Below are positions 16,146 to 25,494 of a DNA stretch of 62,160 nucleotides, in pieces. Source of the DNA: Lachnospiraceae bacterium (lineage in GTDB: Bacteria > Bacillota > Clostridia > Lachnospirales > Lachnospiraceae); assembly GCA_900769115.1 (NCBI GenBank), contig CAAGFJ010000079.1, forward strand, positions 1-62,160. The letters run 5' to 3'. The stretch's first letter is position 1; each line of letters starts with the position of its first letter. A program made the translations under genes and the position numbers. Under the pieces are notes generated by a model. It was given only the letters and a program-made list of their open reading frames with translations. It had not been told where the DNA came from and made no database searches.

Positions 16146-17996
16146 ATGAAACGATTTATCGAACGCTTTTATGTGGCCATTATATTTATTTTCTTATATG
16201 CACCTATTGTTACATTGATCGTCCTGTCCTTCAACAGCAGTCGTACCAGAGCAAAATGGGGCGGTTTTACCACCCACTGGTATTCCGAGCTTTTCAAGAA
16301 TGATGCGATTATGCAAGCGTTATACAATACGATATTTATTGCTATTATATCATCTGTGATTGCAACACTGATCGGAACGATCACCTGTATTGCTCTCAAC
16401 AATATGAAAGCCAGACCAAAGAACCTGCTGCTTGGAATGAATAATATCCCGATGCTGAATGCAGATATCGTAACCGGTATCTCTCTTATGTTATTGTTCA
16501 TCAGCTTTGGATTCCGCTTTGGTATGCAGACCATTTTACTTGCACACATTACATTTAATATTCCATATATCATATTAAATGTAATGCCAAAGTTCCGGCA
16601 ACTGAATCCAAACACCTACGAGGCTGCACTTGACTTAGGCGCCTCTCCGGTCTATGCATTTTTTAAGGTAATCTTTCCGGACATTCTGCCGGGAATCCTT
16701 TCCGGATTCCTGATGGCATTTACCATGTCCTTAGATGATTTTATTATCACGCATTTTACGAAAGGTGCCGGTGTAGATACCCTTTCTACCAAGATCTATA
16801 CGGAAGTTCGTAAGGGAATCAAACCGGAAATGTATGCATTATCTACAATCATCTTTATAACCGTATTTGTGCTGTTGCTAATTGTCAACATCAGTCCTTC
16901 TAAGGAAAAGCAGCCTGGAAAGCATGTAAGTTTTGTACGCAGATATTCAAAACAATTCGCTGCTGCCGCAGTTGCGCTCATTCTGATTGTTGGTTCTGTA
17001 TTCCTCTTTCAGGGAAAAGGCAGCCAGCAGGTCATCGTGTACAACTGGGGTGAATATCTGGATCCGGAAGTACTTACCCTGTTTGAAGAAGAGACAGGAA
17101 TCGAAGTTGTCTATGATGAATATGAAACCAATGAGACCATGTATCCTAAAGTTGCATCCAAGGCTGCCGATTATGATGTCGTATGTCCATCTGATTATAT
17201 GATTCAAAAGATGATTGAAAACGATCTGTTAGCGGAGATTAACTTTGACAATGTACCAAACATCAAGAATATTGACCCGAATTACATTAACCAGTCAAAA
17301 GACTTTGATCCAGAGAACAAATACAGTGTTCCATATTGCGTTGGAACAGTCGGCATCTTATACAACAAGACTATGGTGGATGAACCAGTAGACTCCTGGG
17401 ATATTTTATGGAATGATAAGTACAAAGACAACATTCTGATGCAGGATTCTGTGCGGGATGCTTTCATGGTAGCCCTAAAGAAATTAGGATATTCCATGAA
17501 TTCAAGTGATCCAAAAGAATTAGAAGAAGCAAAACAGGCATTGATTGATCAGAAACCGCTGACACAGGCTTATGTCGTAGATCAGGTGCGTGACAAGATG
17601 ATCGGTAACGAAGCTGCCATTGGTGTCATCTACTCCGGAGAAGCCATCTATACACAGCGTGAAAATCCAGATCTCGAATATGTCATTCCAAAGGAAGGCA
17701 CGAATGTATGGATTGACTCCTGGTGTATCTTAAAGGATGCTCCTAATAAAGAAAATGCAGAGAAATTCATTAATTTTCTCTGCCGCCCGGATATCGCACT
17801 TATGAACTTTGAATACATTACGTATTCCACACCAAATGTAGAAGCCCGTAAGCTGATCGAGGATGAGGATATCCGCAACAGCACAATCGCATTCCCTGAT
17901 CTGTCGCAATATAACAACCTGGAGACATTCCAGTATCTTGGCGACAAGACGGATCGAATCTATAATGATCTCTGGAAAGAGGTAAAATCAAAATAA
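16146..17996 (+). CDS. potCD: Fused polyamine permease PotC and binding protein PotD
   Basis: One 616-residue protein combines the second permease and the substrate-binding protein of the transporter. PotC is residues 1-255 with the EAA loop YEAALDLGASPVYAFFKVIFP. After a basic cytoplasmic stretch, one extra helix at about 270-288 (AAAAVALILIVGSVFLF) puts the PotD domain (about 295-616; VYNWGEYLDPEVL) outside the membrane. So the binding domain is tethered, not a free lipoprotein. PotD residues that hold polyamine are acidic or aromatic (WGEYLD, YDEYETNE, CPSDYM). It starts right after the potB stop (TAAATG) with GGAGG upstream. Fusions of this kind occur in other Firmicutes. Confidence 0.93.
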   Translation: MKRFIERFYVAIIFIFLYAPIVTLIVLSFNSSRTRAKWGGFTTHWYSELFKNDAIMQALYNTIFIAIISSVIATLIGTITCIALNNMKARPKNLLLGMNNIPMLNADIVTGISLMLLFISFGFRFGMQTILLAHITFNIPYIILNVMPKFRQLNPNTYEAALDLGASPVYAFFKVIFPDILPGILSGFLMAFTMSLDDFIITHFTKGAGVDTLSTKIYTEVRKGIKPEMYALSTIIFITVFVLLLIVNISPSKEKQPGKHVSFVRRYSKQFAAAAVALILIVGSVFLFQGKGSQQVIVYNWGEYLDPEVLTLFEEETGIEVVYDEYETNETMYPKVASKAADYDVVCPSDYMIQKMIENDLLAEINFDNVPNIKNIDPNYINQSKDFDPENKYSVPYCVGTVGILYNKTMVDEPVDSWDILWNDKYKDNILMQDSVRDAFMVALKKLGYSMNSSDPKELEEAKQALIDQKPLTQAYVVDQVRDKMIGNEAAIGVIYSGEAIYTQRENPDLEYVIPKEGTNVWIDSWCILKDAPNKENAEKFINFLCRPDIALMNFEYITYSTPNVEARKLIEDEDIRNSTIAFPDLSQYNNLETFQYLGDKTDRIYNDLWKEVKSK

Positions 17997-18028
17997 ACAG
18001 AAAATATCCGTTTTCTGAACATAGCATG

Positions 18029-18091
18029 TATAACAGCCCTGTGTTACACGGATGCCAATTCTGGCACTCCATATAACACAGGGCTGTTATA
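18029..18091. terminator. Bidirectional terminator between potCD and the phosphatase gene
   Basis: A perfect 18-bp inverted repeat, TATAACAGCCCTGTGTTA / TAACACAGGGCTGTTATA, with a second hairpin TGCCA-ATTC-TGGCA in its loop. It lies between convergent genes. Confidence 0.85.
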
Positions 18092-18124
18092 TATTGCTTG
18101 CTATCTCATAAACAAATTGCATGA

Positions 18125-18733
18125 TCAATAAAATGTCCGTGTCTCGTCTACAACATGATAACCGTCCTGGTCAAGATTCACGATAATCACATTACAGTTT
18201 GTCTGCAATCCACCAGACCAGTATTGGTCAATTCCATGCTGCTTGATATGACACATCAATGCCTTATTCATGGCACCATGCGCTACGATCATAACACGTT
18301 CTAATTCCCGCCATTGTGGTTCAATCACTTCTGTCAAAAATTCCGATGCTCTTGCACAGATATGCTCTAATGTCTCACCATCTGCCGGTGCCCGGTATAA
18401 CTCCGGCTGCTTGAAAAAGTAATGAAACGGATCACTCTCATCCGCTAACAGTTTTGAAAAATCCTTTCCCTCATTACTTCCAAAACACAACTCCCGCAGT
18501 CTTCCATCCCGTATGATCGGAATGTTCCGGTGTCCCCGTATCAGACATGCCGTTTCATAAGCCCGGATCAACGGAGAACTGTATATCTTATCAAATGCAA
18601 TCTCTTCCAGATTCTGTCCGGTTATACCTGCCAACTCTCTACCATTCTCATTCAGTTCTATGTCCGTACTTCCCTGTAACAGCTTCTTTGCATTCCACAC
18701 AGTCTCTCCGTGCCTTATGATATAGATTTCCAT
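18125..18733 (-). CDS. Histidine phosphatase (phosphoglycerate mutase-like)
   Basis: A 202-residue enzyme of the histidine phosphatase superfamily. The catalytic RHGETVWN motif is at residues 7-14 and a second His is in VAHGAMNKAL at about 150. The pattern fits broad-specificity phosphatases such as PhoE or alpha-ribazole phosphatase more than glycolytic phosphoglycerate mutase, and no cobalamin gene is near. The substrate is unknown. It begins 13 bases after the oatA stop and is probably the last gene of the sigV operon. Confidence 0.88.
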   Translation of the reverse strand: MEIYIIRHGETVWNAKKLLQGSTDIELNENGRELAGITGQNLEEIAFDKIYSSPLIRAYETACLIRGHRNIPIIRDGRLRELCFGSNEGKDFSKLLADESDPFHYFFKQPELYRAPADGETLEHICARASEFLTEVIEPQWRELERVMIVAHGAMNKALMCHIKQHGIDQYWSGGLQTNCNVIIVNLDQDGYHVVDETRTFY

Positions 18734-18746
18734 TTGTTACCCTTTC

Positions 18747-20597
18747 CTACTGAATTGCCTGCGTTCCCCGGTTGTTCGCCTCTAATGCAGTACTTACGTT
18801 ATCATATAACATCTGTGAATATGCCTGGCAGCCCTTCTGTGTCAGATGAATCCCATCATTTAGGAACCATTCATCATGTCCCGCACAATAAGTCGCCCAA
18901 TCAATCACATGTATATTATCATATTTTTCTGCCATCGACCAGATCATTTGATTCGAATCTTCCTGCCATTGTAAATGTTTTCCATATGCTGTCACCCAAT
19001 AAATCTGTCGTTTCTTACCAATTGCTTCTACCAGATTCTTGCCAACCGTTGGCGAGAAAGTACCATTCGTACCCAAGGCCAGAATAACAATATCCCCCAG
19101 CTCTCCTTTCTGTTTGAGATCCTCCACTACCGTTCTTGCCTTAGCTACCTGCCGGGATTCCTTAGCATCCACAACACAATTCGGAATCGTATTCTCAATA
19201 TCGGAATCTGCTCCCAATAAAACAGAATCCCCAATTGCTGTAACCGTCTTCTGTTCCGTAACGGCTTCTGTATCTGCCTCGGTCGTCATCGCCACGGGTT
19301 CTTCTGTTCCTGTACTCTCCGATATCTTATTGCCCATATCCTTTACTGACATAGGCTTCTTTGCACTGACGGATGTCTCCTTTGCAATCACCTTTGCAGA
19401 ATTATGCTTCATCTCCGGAAGTCTCTCACTTACAACAACGCTTCCTGTCAACACCATAAATGCAATTCCCAGACTGCCTGCTGTATAGGCAAGCCGTCCC
19501 ATAATATTGCCATTCTGACGCTGTCGGTTCTGATGCATATATCTTGTGACTGCATACTGTATCCATGCAATCGCACCAATCAACATAAGCTGTACCGTCC
19601 AGGATAAGATTCCGTAATTCTTCTTGTTATAGCCAAACAAAAAGATGATCGGATACATCCATAAATATAATTCATAGCTCATCTTACCAACTATCGTAAA
19701 TGGGCTTGCCTCCAGCACCCGGTCCCATCCACTATATGGCAAAAGAAGCAAAAGAATCCCGCAAAGCATACTATGTATAAACATTCCGCCATAATACAAT
19801 ACAGGCATCTGTCCTTCCAGTACAAAATATGAAACAATATACAACATTCCCGCAACCACAAGACACGACCTATGCAAGCGTTCTGACATTCTATACCGGC
19901 AGGCACGTTCTACGTCCCTATGTATCATTCCCACATACACGCCTAACAGCAACGCAAAGATTCTGGTATCTGTACCATAATACAGGCGGGACACATCCTG
20001 TTCTGGCTGGTACAAAATACTCATCCAGATTCCACCTGCCATTACAAGAACGAACAACAAGGTACGTACCAGCTTCTTAGATGTACATCTATACAACAGA
20101 CGCATCATCCAGAAAAGGATCGGCCATATCAGATAGAATTGCAGTTCAACCGCTGTTGCCCACAAATGCGTAAATGGCGATTGCTGACTAATCCGTGCAA
20201 AATAAGATGCACTTTGTCTTACCTGCCATATATTATTATATCCACCAAAAATACTGATTACTTCCCCGAGTTTACCTTTTACTACCTGCGGCATATACAA
20301 CACCAAAAATCCCACGACAGCAATCACCATGACAATCATGGCAGGATATATCCTTCCAATCCGTTTTTTATAAAATGATATAGCAGAATATCGGTCTTCC
20401 CGCAGATCCCATACACAGGTGCGATAGATCAGATAACCGGATAATACAAAAAACATATTCACGCCTAAGAATCCTCCCGGCACTTTACCCGGCATTAAAT
20501 GATATAAAATAACACCTAAAATTGCGATACCTCTTAGTGCATCCAGCCCTTCGATATGCATCTTTCCTCTCTGGTTCCTATACTCCATTCTTCTCAT
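18747..20597 (-). CDS. oatA: Peptidoglycan O-acetyltransferase, OatA-like
   Basis: An integral acyltransferase (about 616 residues) that moves acetyl groups to muramic acid O-6 and blocks lysozyme. The acyltransferase-3 domain (about residues 13-365) opens with IEGLDALRGIAILGVILYH and ends in about ten helices. An outside SGNH domain (about 450-605) has GDSVLLGA, LALGTNG and NDGIHLT, so Ser, Asp and His are present. The start is uncertain: ATG 20633 has no ribosome site and a TATAAT-like box lies inside its first codons; 20597 (AAGAAGGGAC before it), 20588 and 20561 are better. Its link to sigV-rsiV matches sigV-rsiV-oatA in Bacillus. The acceptor sugar is inferred. Confidence 0.88.
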   Translation of the reverse strand: MRRMEYRNQRGKMHIEGLDALRGIAILGVILYHLMPGKVPGGFLGVNMFFVLSGYLIYRTCVWDLREDRYSAISFYKKRIGRIYPAMIVMVIAVVGFLVLYMPQVVKGKLGEVISIFGGYNNIWQVRQSASYFARISQQSPFTHLWATAVELQFYLIWPILFWMMRLLYRCTSKKLVRTLLFVLVMAGGIWMSILYQPEQDVSRLYYGTDTRIFALLLGVYVGMIHRDVERACRYRMSERLHRSCLVVAGMLYIVSYFVLEGQMPVLYYGGMFIHSMLCGILLLLLPYSGWDRVLEASPFTIVGKMSYELYLWMYPIIFLFGYNKKNYGILSWTVQLMLIGAIAWIQYAVTRYMHQNRQRQNGNIMGRLAYTAGSLGIAFMVLTGSVVVSERLPEMKHNSAKVIAKETSVSAKKPMSVKDMGNKISESTGTEEPVAMTTEADTEAVTEQKTVTAIGDSVLLGADSDIENTIPNCVVDAKESRQVAKARTVVEDLKQKGELGDIVILALGTNGTFSPTVGKNLVEAIGKKRQIYWVTAYGKHLQWQEDSNQMIWSMAEKYDNIHVIDWATYCAGHDEWFLNDGIHLTQKGCQAYSQMLYDNVSTALEANNRGTQAIQ

Positions 20598-20688
20598 GTC
20601 CCTTCTTTTATTATAATCTTTCAAATCTCTCATAGAAAAATACGAACCGGAAATACTGTGTCTTTCTCTTTAATAACTGAATGTTCTC

Positions 20689-21366
20689 TTATACATTCTC
20701 AATCTGCCAGTCAATCGGTTCTAATCCATGCTCTTCCAAAAATGCATTAGCTTTACTGAAATGTTTGCATCCAAAAAATCCACGATATGCTGAAAGCGGA
20801 CTCGGGTGCGGTGCTTTTAAGATTAAGTGATTTGGATTATTCAGCCGCACCGCTTTATTCTGTGCAGGTCTTCCCCATAACAAAAACACAATTGGTCTGT
20901 CCTGCTCATTCAAAATATCCATTACAGCATCTGTGAACTGCTCCCAACCAATCCCCTGATGGGAATTCGCCTGATGAGCCCGCACGGTAAGTACGCTATT
21001 TAACATCAGCACTCCCTGCTTTGCCCATTTTACAAGGTAGCCGTTATTCGGTACATAACAGCCAAGGTCATCATGCAGTTCTTTATATATGTTAACAAGC
21101 GATGGTGGAATCTCCACCTCCGGTTTCACACTAAAACACAAACCATGTGCCTGATTCACATTATGATATGGATCCTGACCTATGATCACGCATTTCACTT
21201 CATGCAACGGGGTCAAGTGAAATGCATTAAAAATATCATCCGCCGCCGGATAAATGATTCTTCCACTTCGATATTCCTCATTCACGGTATCATATAGCTT
21301 GCGGTAATATTCCTTCTTATATTCTTTCTGTAATGGCTCTGCCCAGTCGTTGGTAATTGGTGGCAT
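20689..21366 (-). CDS. ung: Uracil-DNA glycosylase
   Basis: Removes uracil from DNA as the first step of base-excision repair. It is 225 residues, the normal family-1 length. The catalytic GQDPYH (water-activating Asp), the LMLNSVLTVRAHQANSH segment with its Asn pocket, and HPSPLSAYRGFFGC with the catalytic His are all intact. AGGAG is 8 bases before ATG. It sits between the HAD gene (33-base gap) and oatA, an unusual place for a repair gene; co-transcription with the sigV operon is likely from spacing. Confidence 0.96.
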   Translation of the reverse strand: MPPITNDWAEPLQKEYKKEYYRKLYDTVNEEYRSGRIIYPAADDIFNAFHLTPLHEVKCVIIGQDPYHNVNQAHGLCFSVKPEVEIPPSLVNIYKELHDDLGCYVPNNGYLVKWAKQGVLMLNSVLTVRAHQANSHQGIGWEQFTDAVMDILNEQDRPIVFLLWGRPAQNKAVRLNNPNHLILKAPHPSPLSAYRGFFGCKHFSKANAFLEEHGLEPIDWQIENV

Positions 21367-21398
21367 AATGCTTTCTCCTTCTATCCTATCTGTATTAT

Positions 21399-22010
21399 CT
21401 ATTCTTGACTAAATATCTGTGATTCCTTCTGTAGCTGCTGAATCGACTGGAAGCAAATTCCTTCCATCCCGACCTGTCTTGCAGCTTCTATATTCTCCAT
21501 CCGGTCATCTATAAACAGACACTCTTCCGGTATCAGATCATATCGCTCACTCAAGCAATGATAAATCGCAGGATCAGGCTTTTTCAGCCGTTCTACCGCT
21601 GATACTACATAGCCATCCACCTTTTTGAAAAATGCGAATGTCGGCCAGTGAATCTCATACATATGAAGCGGATAATTCGATAACAAATATACCCGATAAC
21701 CTTTCTTATGTAACAAATCCACCATCGGTGCCGCATAAGGATATTCCTCTACAAATCCCTCCGCTGTATTCCAGAACTCACGGATCTCTTTCTCATACTG
21801 CGGCATTCTCTGAACAAACTCCTCAATCGCTTCCGCCTCTTCCATTGTTCCTTCATCCAGACTGCTCCAACAATCTGAGTTCACCATATCCTTTTCAAAT
21901 GCGTCAATAATCTCCTCACTATATCCCAGGTGCCGGCAATGCTTTTTCCAGCAGAAATCAATCAATACATTACCCACATCAAATACAACATTCTTAATCT
22001 TGTGTTCCAT
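21399..22010 (-). CDS. HAD-family hydrolase (subfamily IA, YihX-like)
   Basis: A 203-residue phosphatase. Motif I is VVFDVGNVLIDF with the nucleophile Asp, motif II is YLLSNYP, motif III is the Lys in KKPDPAIYHCL, and motif IV is CLFIDDRMENIEAA. The helical cap is of the C1 type. Relatives such as YihX act on glucose-1-phosphate, but the substrate here cannot be told. The ATG at 22010 has AAGGAAGG 9 bases upstream and starts at the HAD fold. A longer reading to 22088 adds an unrelated leader and is rejected. It lies 87 bases after rsiV. Confidence 0.88.
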   Translation of the reverse strand: MEHKIKNVVFDVGNVLIDFCWKKHCRHLGYSEEIIDAFEKDMVNSDCWSSLDEGTMEEAEAIEEFVQRMPQYEKEIREFWNTAEGFVEEYPYAAPMVDLLHKKGYRVYLLSNYPLHMYEIHWPTFAFFKKVDGYVVSAVERLKKPDPAIYHCLSERYDLIPEECLFIDDRMENIEAARQVGMEGICFQSIQQLQKESQIFSQE

Positions 22011-22096
22011 GTCAAAAGCCTTCCTTTTCTCTTTACTGCCTACATTATATGTCAAATATACAGCATTTACAAGGCATATCAGCTTCAACAGGACAC

Positions 22097-22999
22097 CTAT
22101 TTATAATCGTCTGACAATATTTCATTCGTTATATCCTTTGGCATGGTAAATTCACACACACCCATATACCCCGGTGCGATCTCGTACTTATCAAAAACCA
22201 TTGTCAGAAACCCATCCTCATTAAAATAGAAATTCGTATCATCTGTAATTCCCGCCCATTTCCATTGAAGAACATTATCCTCTACAAAATATGTGGCGTT
22301 CTCGTCTTTCGTCATCTGTTGTTTCATCTGCTTCAGAACCTCATCCGTCAGTATCTTCTTATAATCCACATCTTTCTTAAACAGATCCTGCAACGTAATC
22401 ATTTTCCCTGTCTTTTTGTTAATATGATAAATCTTCGTTGTAATTCCGGATGTATTCAATGCCACTGTTGTATTTACCCGCAACGAAAACAGAACATCAT
22501 TGTCTGTTACCACCTCGTAATCTGTCGTCACATTTTCTGTTCCCTGACCATTCGTAGCCGCTACATCCTTCTCATACTGACGGATCACCTCATCCGTATA
22601 TTCTTTCACTGTCTTATTGACCTGTTGTGCCGCATCCTTCATATTAGAATCCTCTTCTACCTCAATCTCCGGTGTCTGAATATCCGCACTCATATCAATA
22701 TCTTTACTTTGATAAGTAGAAAATGTAACCACTTTTACGATCGTTCCTAATACCGGAATCTCCTCCATTGCATATGCAATATTAGCATTGCAATTCACTA
22801 TAATCACAAATGCAATCATTGCTGCCGCAACACCTGCACAAGAACGAACCCATATGGGACAATCGCGTTTTCTCCCTCTTTCCCACTGTTTCTCTTCCTT
22901 TGCCTGCTGAATTCCCATACATACCCGCTTCTTCAATTCTGCCGGTATCTCAATATTTTCATATTCCATTTTCATCTTCTCCAACCTGTTATCCTTCAT
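22097..22999 (-). CDS. rsiV: RsiV-like anti-sigma factor
   Basis: A 300-residue membrane anti-sigma factor. The N-terminal cytoplasmic part (1-50) should hold SigV. One helix follows at about 51-70 (CAGVAAAMIAFVIIVNC). The outside part has the DUF4163/DUF3298 layout (about 115-295: NKKTGKMITLQDLFKK; VLQWKWAGITDDTNFYFNEDGFLTMVF), as in Bacillus RsiV, where it binds lysozyme and becomes cleavable. Whether this homologue binds lysozyme is inference. It overlaps the sigV end by 11 bases and has GGAG 9 bases before ATG. Confidence 0.87.
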   Translation of the reverse strand: MKDNRLEKMKMEYENIEIPAELKKRVCMGIQQAKEEKQWERGRKRDCPIWVRSCAGVAAAMIAFVIIVNCNANIAYAMEEIPVLGTIVKVVTFSTYQSKDIDMSADIQTPEIEVEEDSNMKDAAQQVNKTVKEYTDEVIRQYEKDVAATNGQGTENVTTDYEVVTDNDVLFSLRVNTTVALNTSGITTKIYHINKKTGKMITLQDLFKKDVDYKKILTDEVLKQMKQQMTKDENATYFVEDNVLQWKWAGITDDTNFYFNEDGFLTMVFDKYEIAPGYMGVCEFTMPKDITNEILSDDYK

Positions 23000-23492
23000 A
23001 CTGTAGTTCTCCTTCCACCATTTCTAACTTAAGCTTCTTCAAACTTCGATACAATAATGACTTTACGGTACTTAGGTTTGCATTCAAAGCGTATGCAATA
23101 TCTTCTAATTTCTTATCCTCAAAATACCGCAGGATCACAACTGCCCGTTCTCGCTCTGTTAAGGTGTTCATTGCCCTTGTCATATCAAAATCTTCATATT
23201 GATCCGTTATCTCAGGTTCATTCACTTCATATAATTCCTCTATCGGGAACTCTCTCTGTGTCTTTCTCAAAAAATCCATTGATGTATTGATTACGATCCG
23301 GCAAAGCCATGTCTGAATATATCGCTCCTTTTTCACCTGTTCGCAGTTGCGAATGGCTTTATACGCACTTTCCTGTACAATATCTAATGCATCCTCTTCA
23401 TTCTTCACATAAGTATATGCAATCCGATACATCATCTCATATGAATCCAACACAGCATCTTCTACCTTCTGCTGCATCCCCTTTCCATGCAT
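22989..23492 (-). CDS. sigV: ECF sigma factor, SigV-like
   Basis: A 167-residue extracytoplasmic-function sigma factor with region 2 (about 15-80: AYTYVKNEEDALDIVQESAYKA) and region 4 (about 105-160: LTERERAVVILRYFEDKKLEDIAYALN, an HTH). No region 3. Pairing with an RsiV-type anti-sigma is the reason for the SigV name. AAGGAGG is 10 bases before ATG. A TGAAAC-N17-CGTCTA promoter just upstream fits the ECF consensus, so the gene probably drives its own operon. Confidence 0.9.
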   Translation of the reverse strand: MHGKGMQQKVEDAVLDSYEMMYRIAYTYVKNEEDALDIVQESAYKAIRNCEQVKKERYIQTWLCRIVINTSMDFLRKTQREFPIEELYEVNEPEITDQYEDFDMTRAMNTLTERERAVVILRYFEDKKLEDIAYALNANLSTVKSLLYRSLKKLKLEMVEGELQYEG

Positions 23493-23526
23493 GGTCTGAT
23501 TACCTCCTTATCTGTCTTCTATCAGT

Positions 23527-23555
23527 TAGACGGGCTTTCCCCCGAAAAAGTTTCA
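23527..23555 (-). promoter_or_regulatory. ECF-type promoter of the sigV operon
   Basis: On the minus strand TGAAAC (23550-23555), a 17-nt spacer and CGTCTA (23527-23532). This matches the TGAAAC / CGTC pattern of Bacillus ECF promoters (SigV, SigW, SigX). It lies 35 bases before the sigV ATG. Confidence 0.75.
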
Positions 23556-23613
23556 TGTCATAAGAAAATTTTTAAATTTTTTTATAATATAGGACGATCT
23601 TTGCTACAAAGCA

Positions 23614-23662
23614 AAAAAAGAACTGTGTATCAGATCTTTTCTTATCCAATACAACAGTTCTT
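23614..23662 (-). terminator. Terminator of the chemoreceptor gene
   Basis: AAGAACTGT pairs with ACAGTTCTT; on the minus strand the hairpin ends in a run of seven T. It lies 26 bases past the chemoreceptor stop codon. Confidence 0.75.
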
Positions 23663-23687
23663 ATTCTAACATACCTGATTCAATTGT

Positions 23688-25397
23688 CTATAACTGAAAA
23701 TGATTCGTATGCTTATTCAATTCTCTTGAGATCTCAGTCAAACGAATTGTCTGGTCATGGCACTGTTTCACAATATCACGCAATTCAGTCATAGAAGCTG
23801 ATGTCTCCTCCGTAGAAGCTGCATTCTCTTCTGCGATAGATGCCAACTGCTCTACACTTGTTGTCACCGTGTCTTTCTGACCTTCTAATGTCTCCATAAT
23901 ATCCCGAATCCGGTCTACTCCGTTCGATACCGACTCAATCTCATCATTCAAGGATGCGAACATCGCCTTCGTATTCTCCAACTTGGCATTCTGCTCCTGT
24001 ACACTAGTTGCAACCTGATCCATCGTTACTACACTGGTATTCGAATTCCGGATCAGCTCTGACACGATTGCCATAATCTCATCCGCAGAGTTCTTAGACT
24101 GTTCCGAAAGGTTCCGGATCTCGTCTGCGACCACGGCAAAGCCCTTACCATTCTCACCTGCTCTTGCCGCTTCAATACTGGCATTCAATGATAACATATT
24201 CGTCTGTGCTGATATACTTGTAATCATATCCGTTGCCGCCTGAATTGCCTTGGCTGACTCATTCGTCAGATTCGTCTGTGTCCGAACCTCATCAATTGCC
24301 TGACTTGTCTGTTCAGAAATGGCAACCAACTCCTGTAATGTGCTCTCCGCAGAATCCGAATAATCCCGCATCTTATCTGAATTATGGTTCAATCTCTCGA
24401 TATCGCTCACTGCATTCCCAATGGCATCTCCCATCCGGCCGATCTCCTCATTAGCCTCCACCGTCTCGCCTGCCTGAGAGGTCGCACCATTTGCAATCTC
24501 ATCCACTGCTGTATTAATATTCGTAATGTTCTCTGTAATCGTATCAAATGAACTCTCAAATTCCTCCGAAAATGCCTGTAACTCCTGCGAACTGTCTGTC
24601 AGTTCAGTAATAATACTCTTAAATTCATCGATCAATCCCTGAATAGATTGCGACATCTCGCCTATCTCATCTGCACGCTGCAGCATCTTCTCATGCATCT
24701 CAAAATCAAGCTTGCCATCCGCTACATCATCCAACCGGCTAATTGTATGCTTCAATGCGGTCACAAGCACCCGGATCACTAAAGCGATGATCACGATCGT
24801 AATCACCAGAATCACAGCCATGCTTCCTGCAATCTTATACTCTCCTGCTGTAATTGTTGCACGAACCTCTTTCTTCGCACATCCGGTAAATATCATTCCC
24901 ACAATCTCACCATCTGACTGTTTCATTGGTATGTAGTAGCCACAATAATCCTCTCCGGCAATCTCTACCTCCTTGGTGAAATAAGAATCCACCTTACCGG
25001 ACAATATATCCGATACAAAATCCATATCTAACGTTGTGCCGACGGCACGTCCGCCCTTGTCACCTGTTACTGTCGTCAATACTCTCTCATTGCCCCAGAA
25101 CAATGTCACTTCAACATCCGACTTCTCTTTGATTGCATCCATGATCGAATAATCGTCGGTTAATTCCTTCTTGCCTTTCTTGAAAGTGCCATCTTCATAC
25201 GAATAATCTCCCTCTGCATACATATCATATAAGGAATCTACATCATATGCCACATTGCGAAGATTCTCCTCCATCAACTGATACGCTATCTTCTTCTCTC
25301 CGGATGCCCCCATTAAAACTGCCACAACACTAATAAAAATCAAAGGAAACAACGTTATCAAAACGATCTTTGCCGTTATCTTAATTCCTTTCTTCAT
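23688..25397 (-). CDS. Methyl-accepting chemotaxis protein (Cache sensor)
   Basis: A 569-residue transmembrane chemoreceptor. TM1 is at about 7-30, then an outside single-Cache domain (about 35-185: EMEENLR-like helix, DVDSLYDMYAEGDYSYEDG, YCGYYIPMKQSDGEIVGMIFTG), TM2 at about 192-214, HAMP (about 215-265), and the long helical signalling domain. Its tip is EIRNLSEQSKNSADEI preceded by SLNASIEAARAGENGKGFAVVADE. No C-terminal CheR-docking pentapeptide is seen. The DIYDYS-type Cache often binds small carboxylates or amines, but the ligand is unknown. It is a single gene with its own terminator. Confidence 0.94.
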   Translation of the reverse strand: MKKGIKITAKIVLITLFPLIFISVVAVLMGASGEKKIAYQLMEENLRNVAYDVDSLYDMYAEGDYSYEDGTFKKGKKELTDDYSIMDAIKEKSDVEVTLFWGNERVLTTVTGDKGGRAVGTTLDMDFVSDILSGKVDSYFTKEVEIAGEDYCGYYIPMKQSDGEIVGMIFTGCAKKEVRATITAGEYKIAGSMAVILVITIVIIALVIRVLVTALKHTISRLDDVADGKLDFEMHEKMLQRADEIGEMSQSIQGLIDEFKSIITELTDSSQELQAFSEEFESSFDTITENITNINTAVDEIANGATSQAGETVEANEEIGRMGDAIGNAVSDIERLNHNSDKMRDYSDSAESTLQELVAISEQTSQAIDEVRTQTNLTNESAKAIQAATDMITSISAQTNMLSLNASIEAARAGENGKGFAVVADEIRNLSEQSKNSADEIMAIVSELIRNSNTSVVTMDQVATSVQEQNAKLENTKAMFASLNDEIESVSNGVDRIRDIMETLEGQKDTVTTSVEQLASIAEENAASTEETSASMTELRDIVKQCHDQTIRLTEISRELNKHTNHFQL

Positions 25398-25494
25398 CCT
25401 CTACCTCCTACCGTTCATATAATATATGATTATAGCACAATTGTGCAATTATTACAACGCATCGGCAGAATTATGTGCAAACTAGACACAATTG

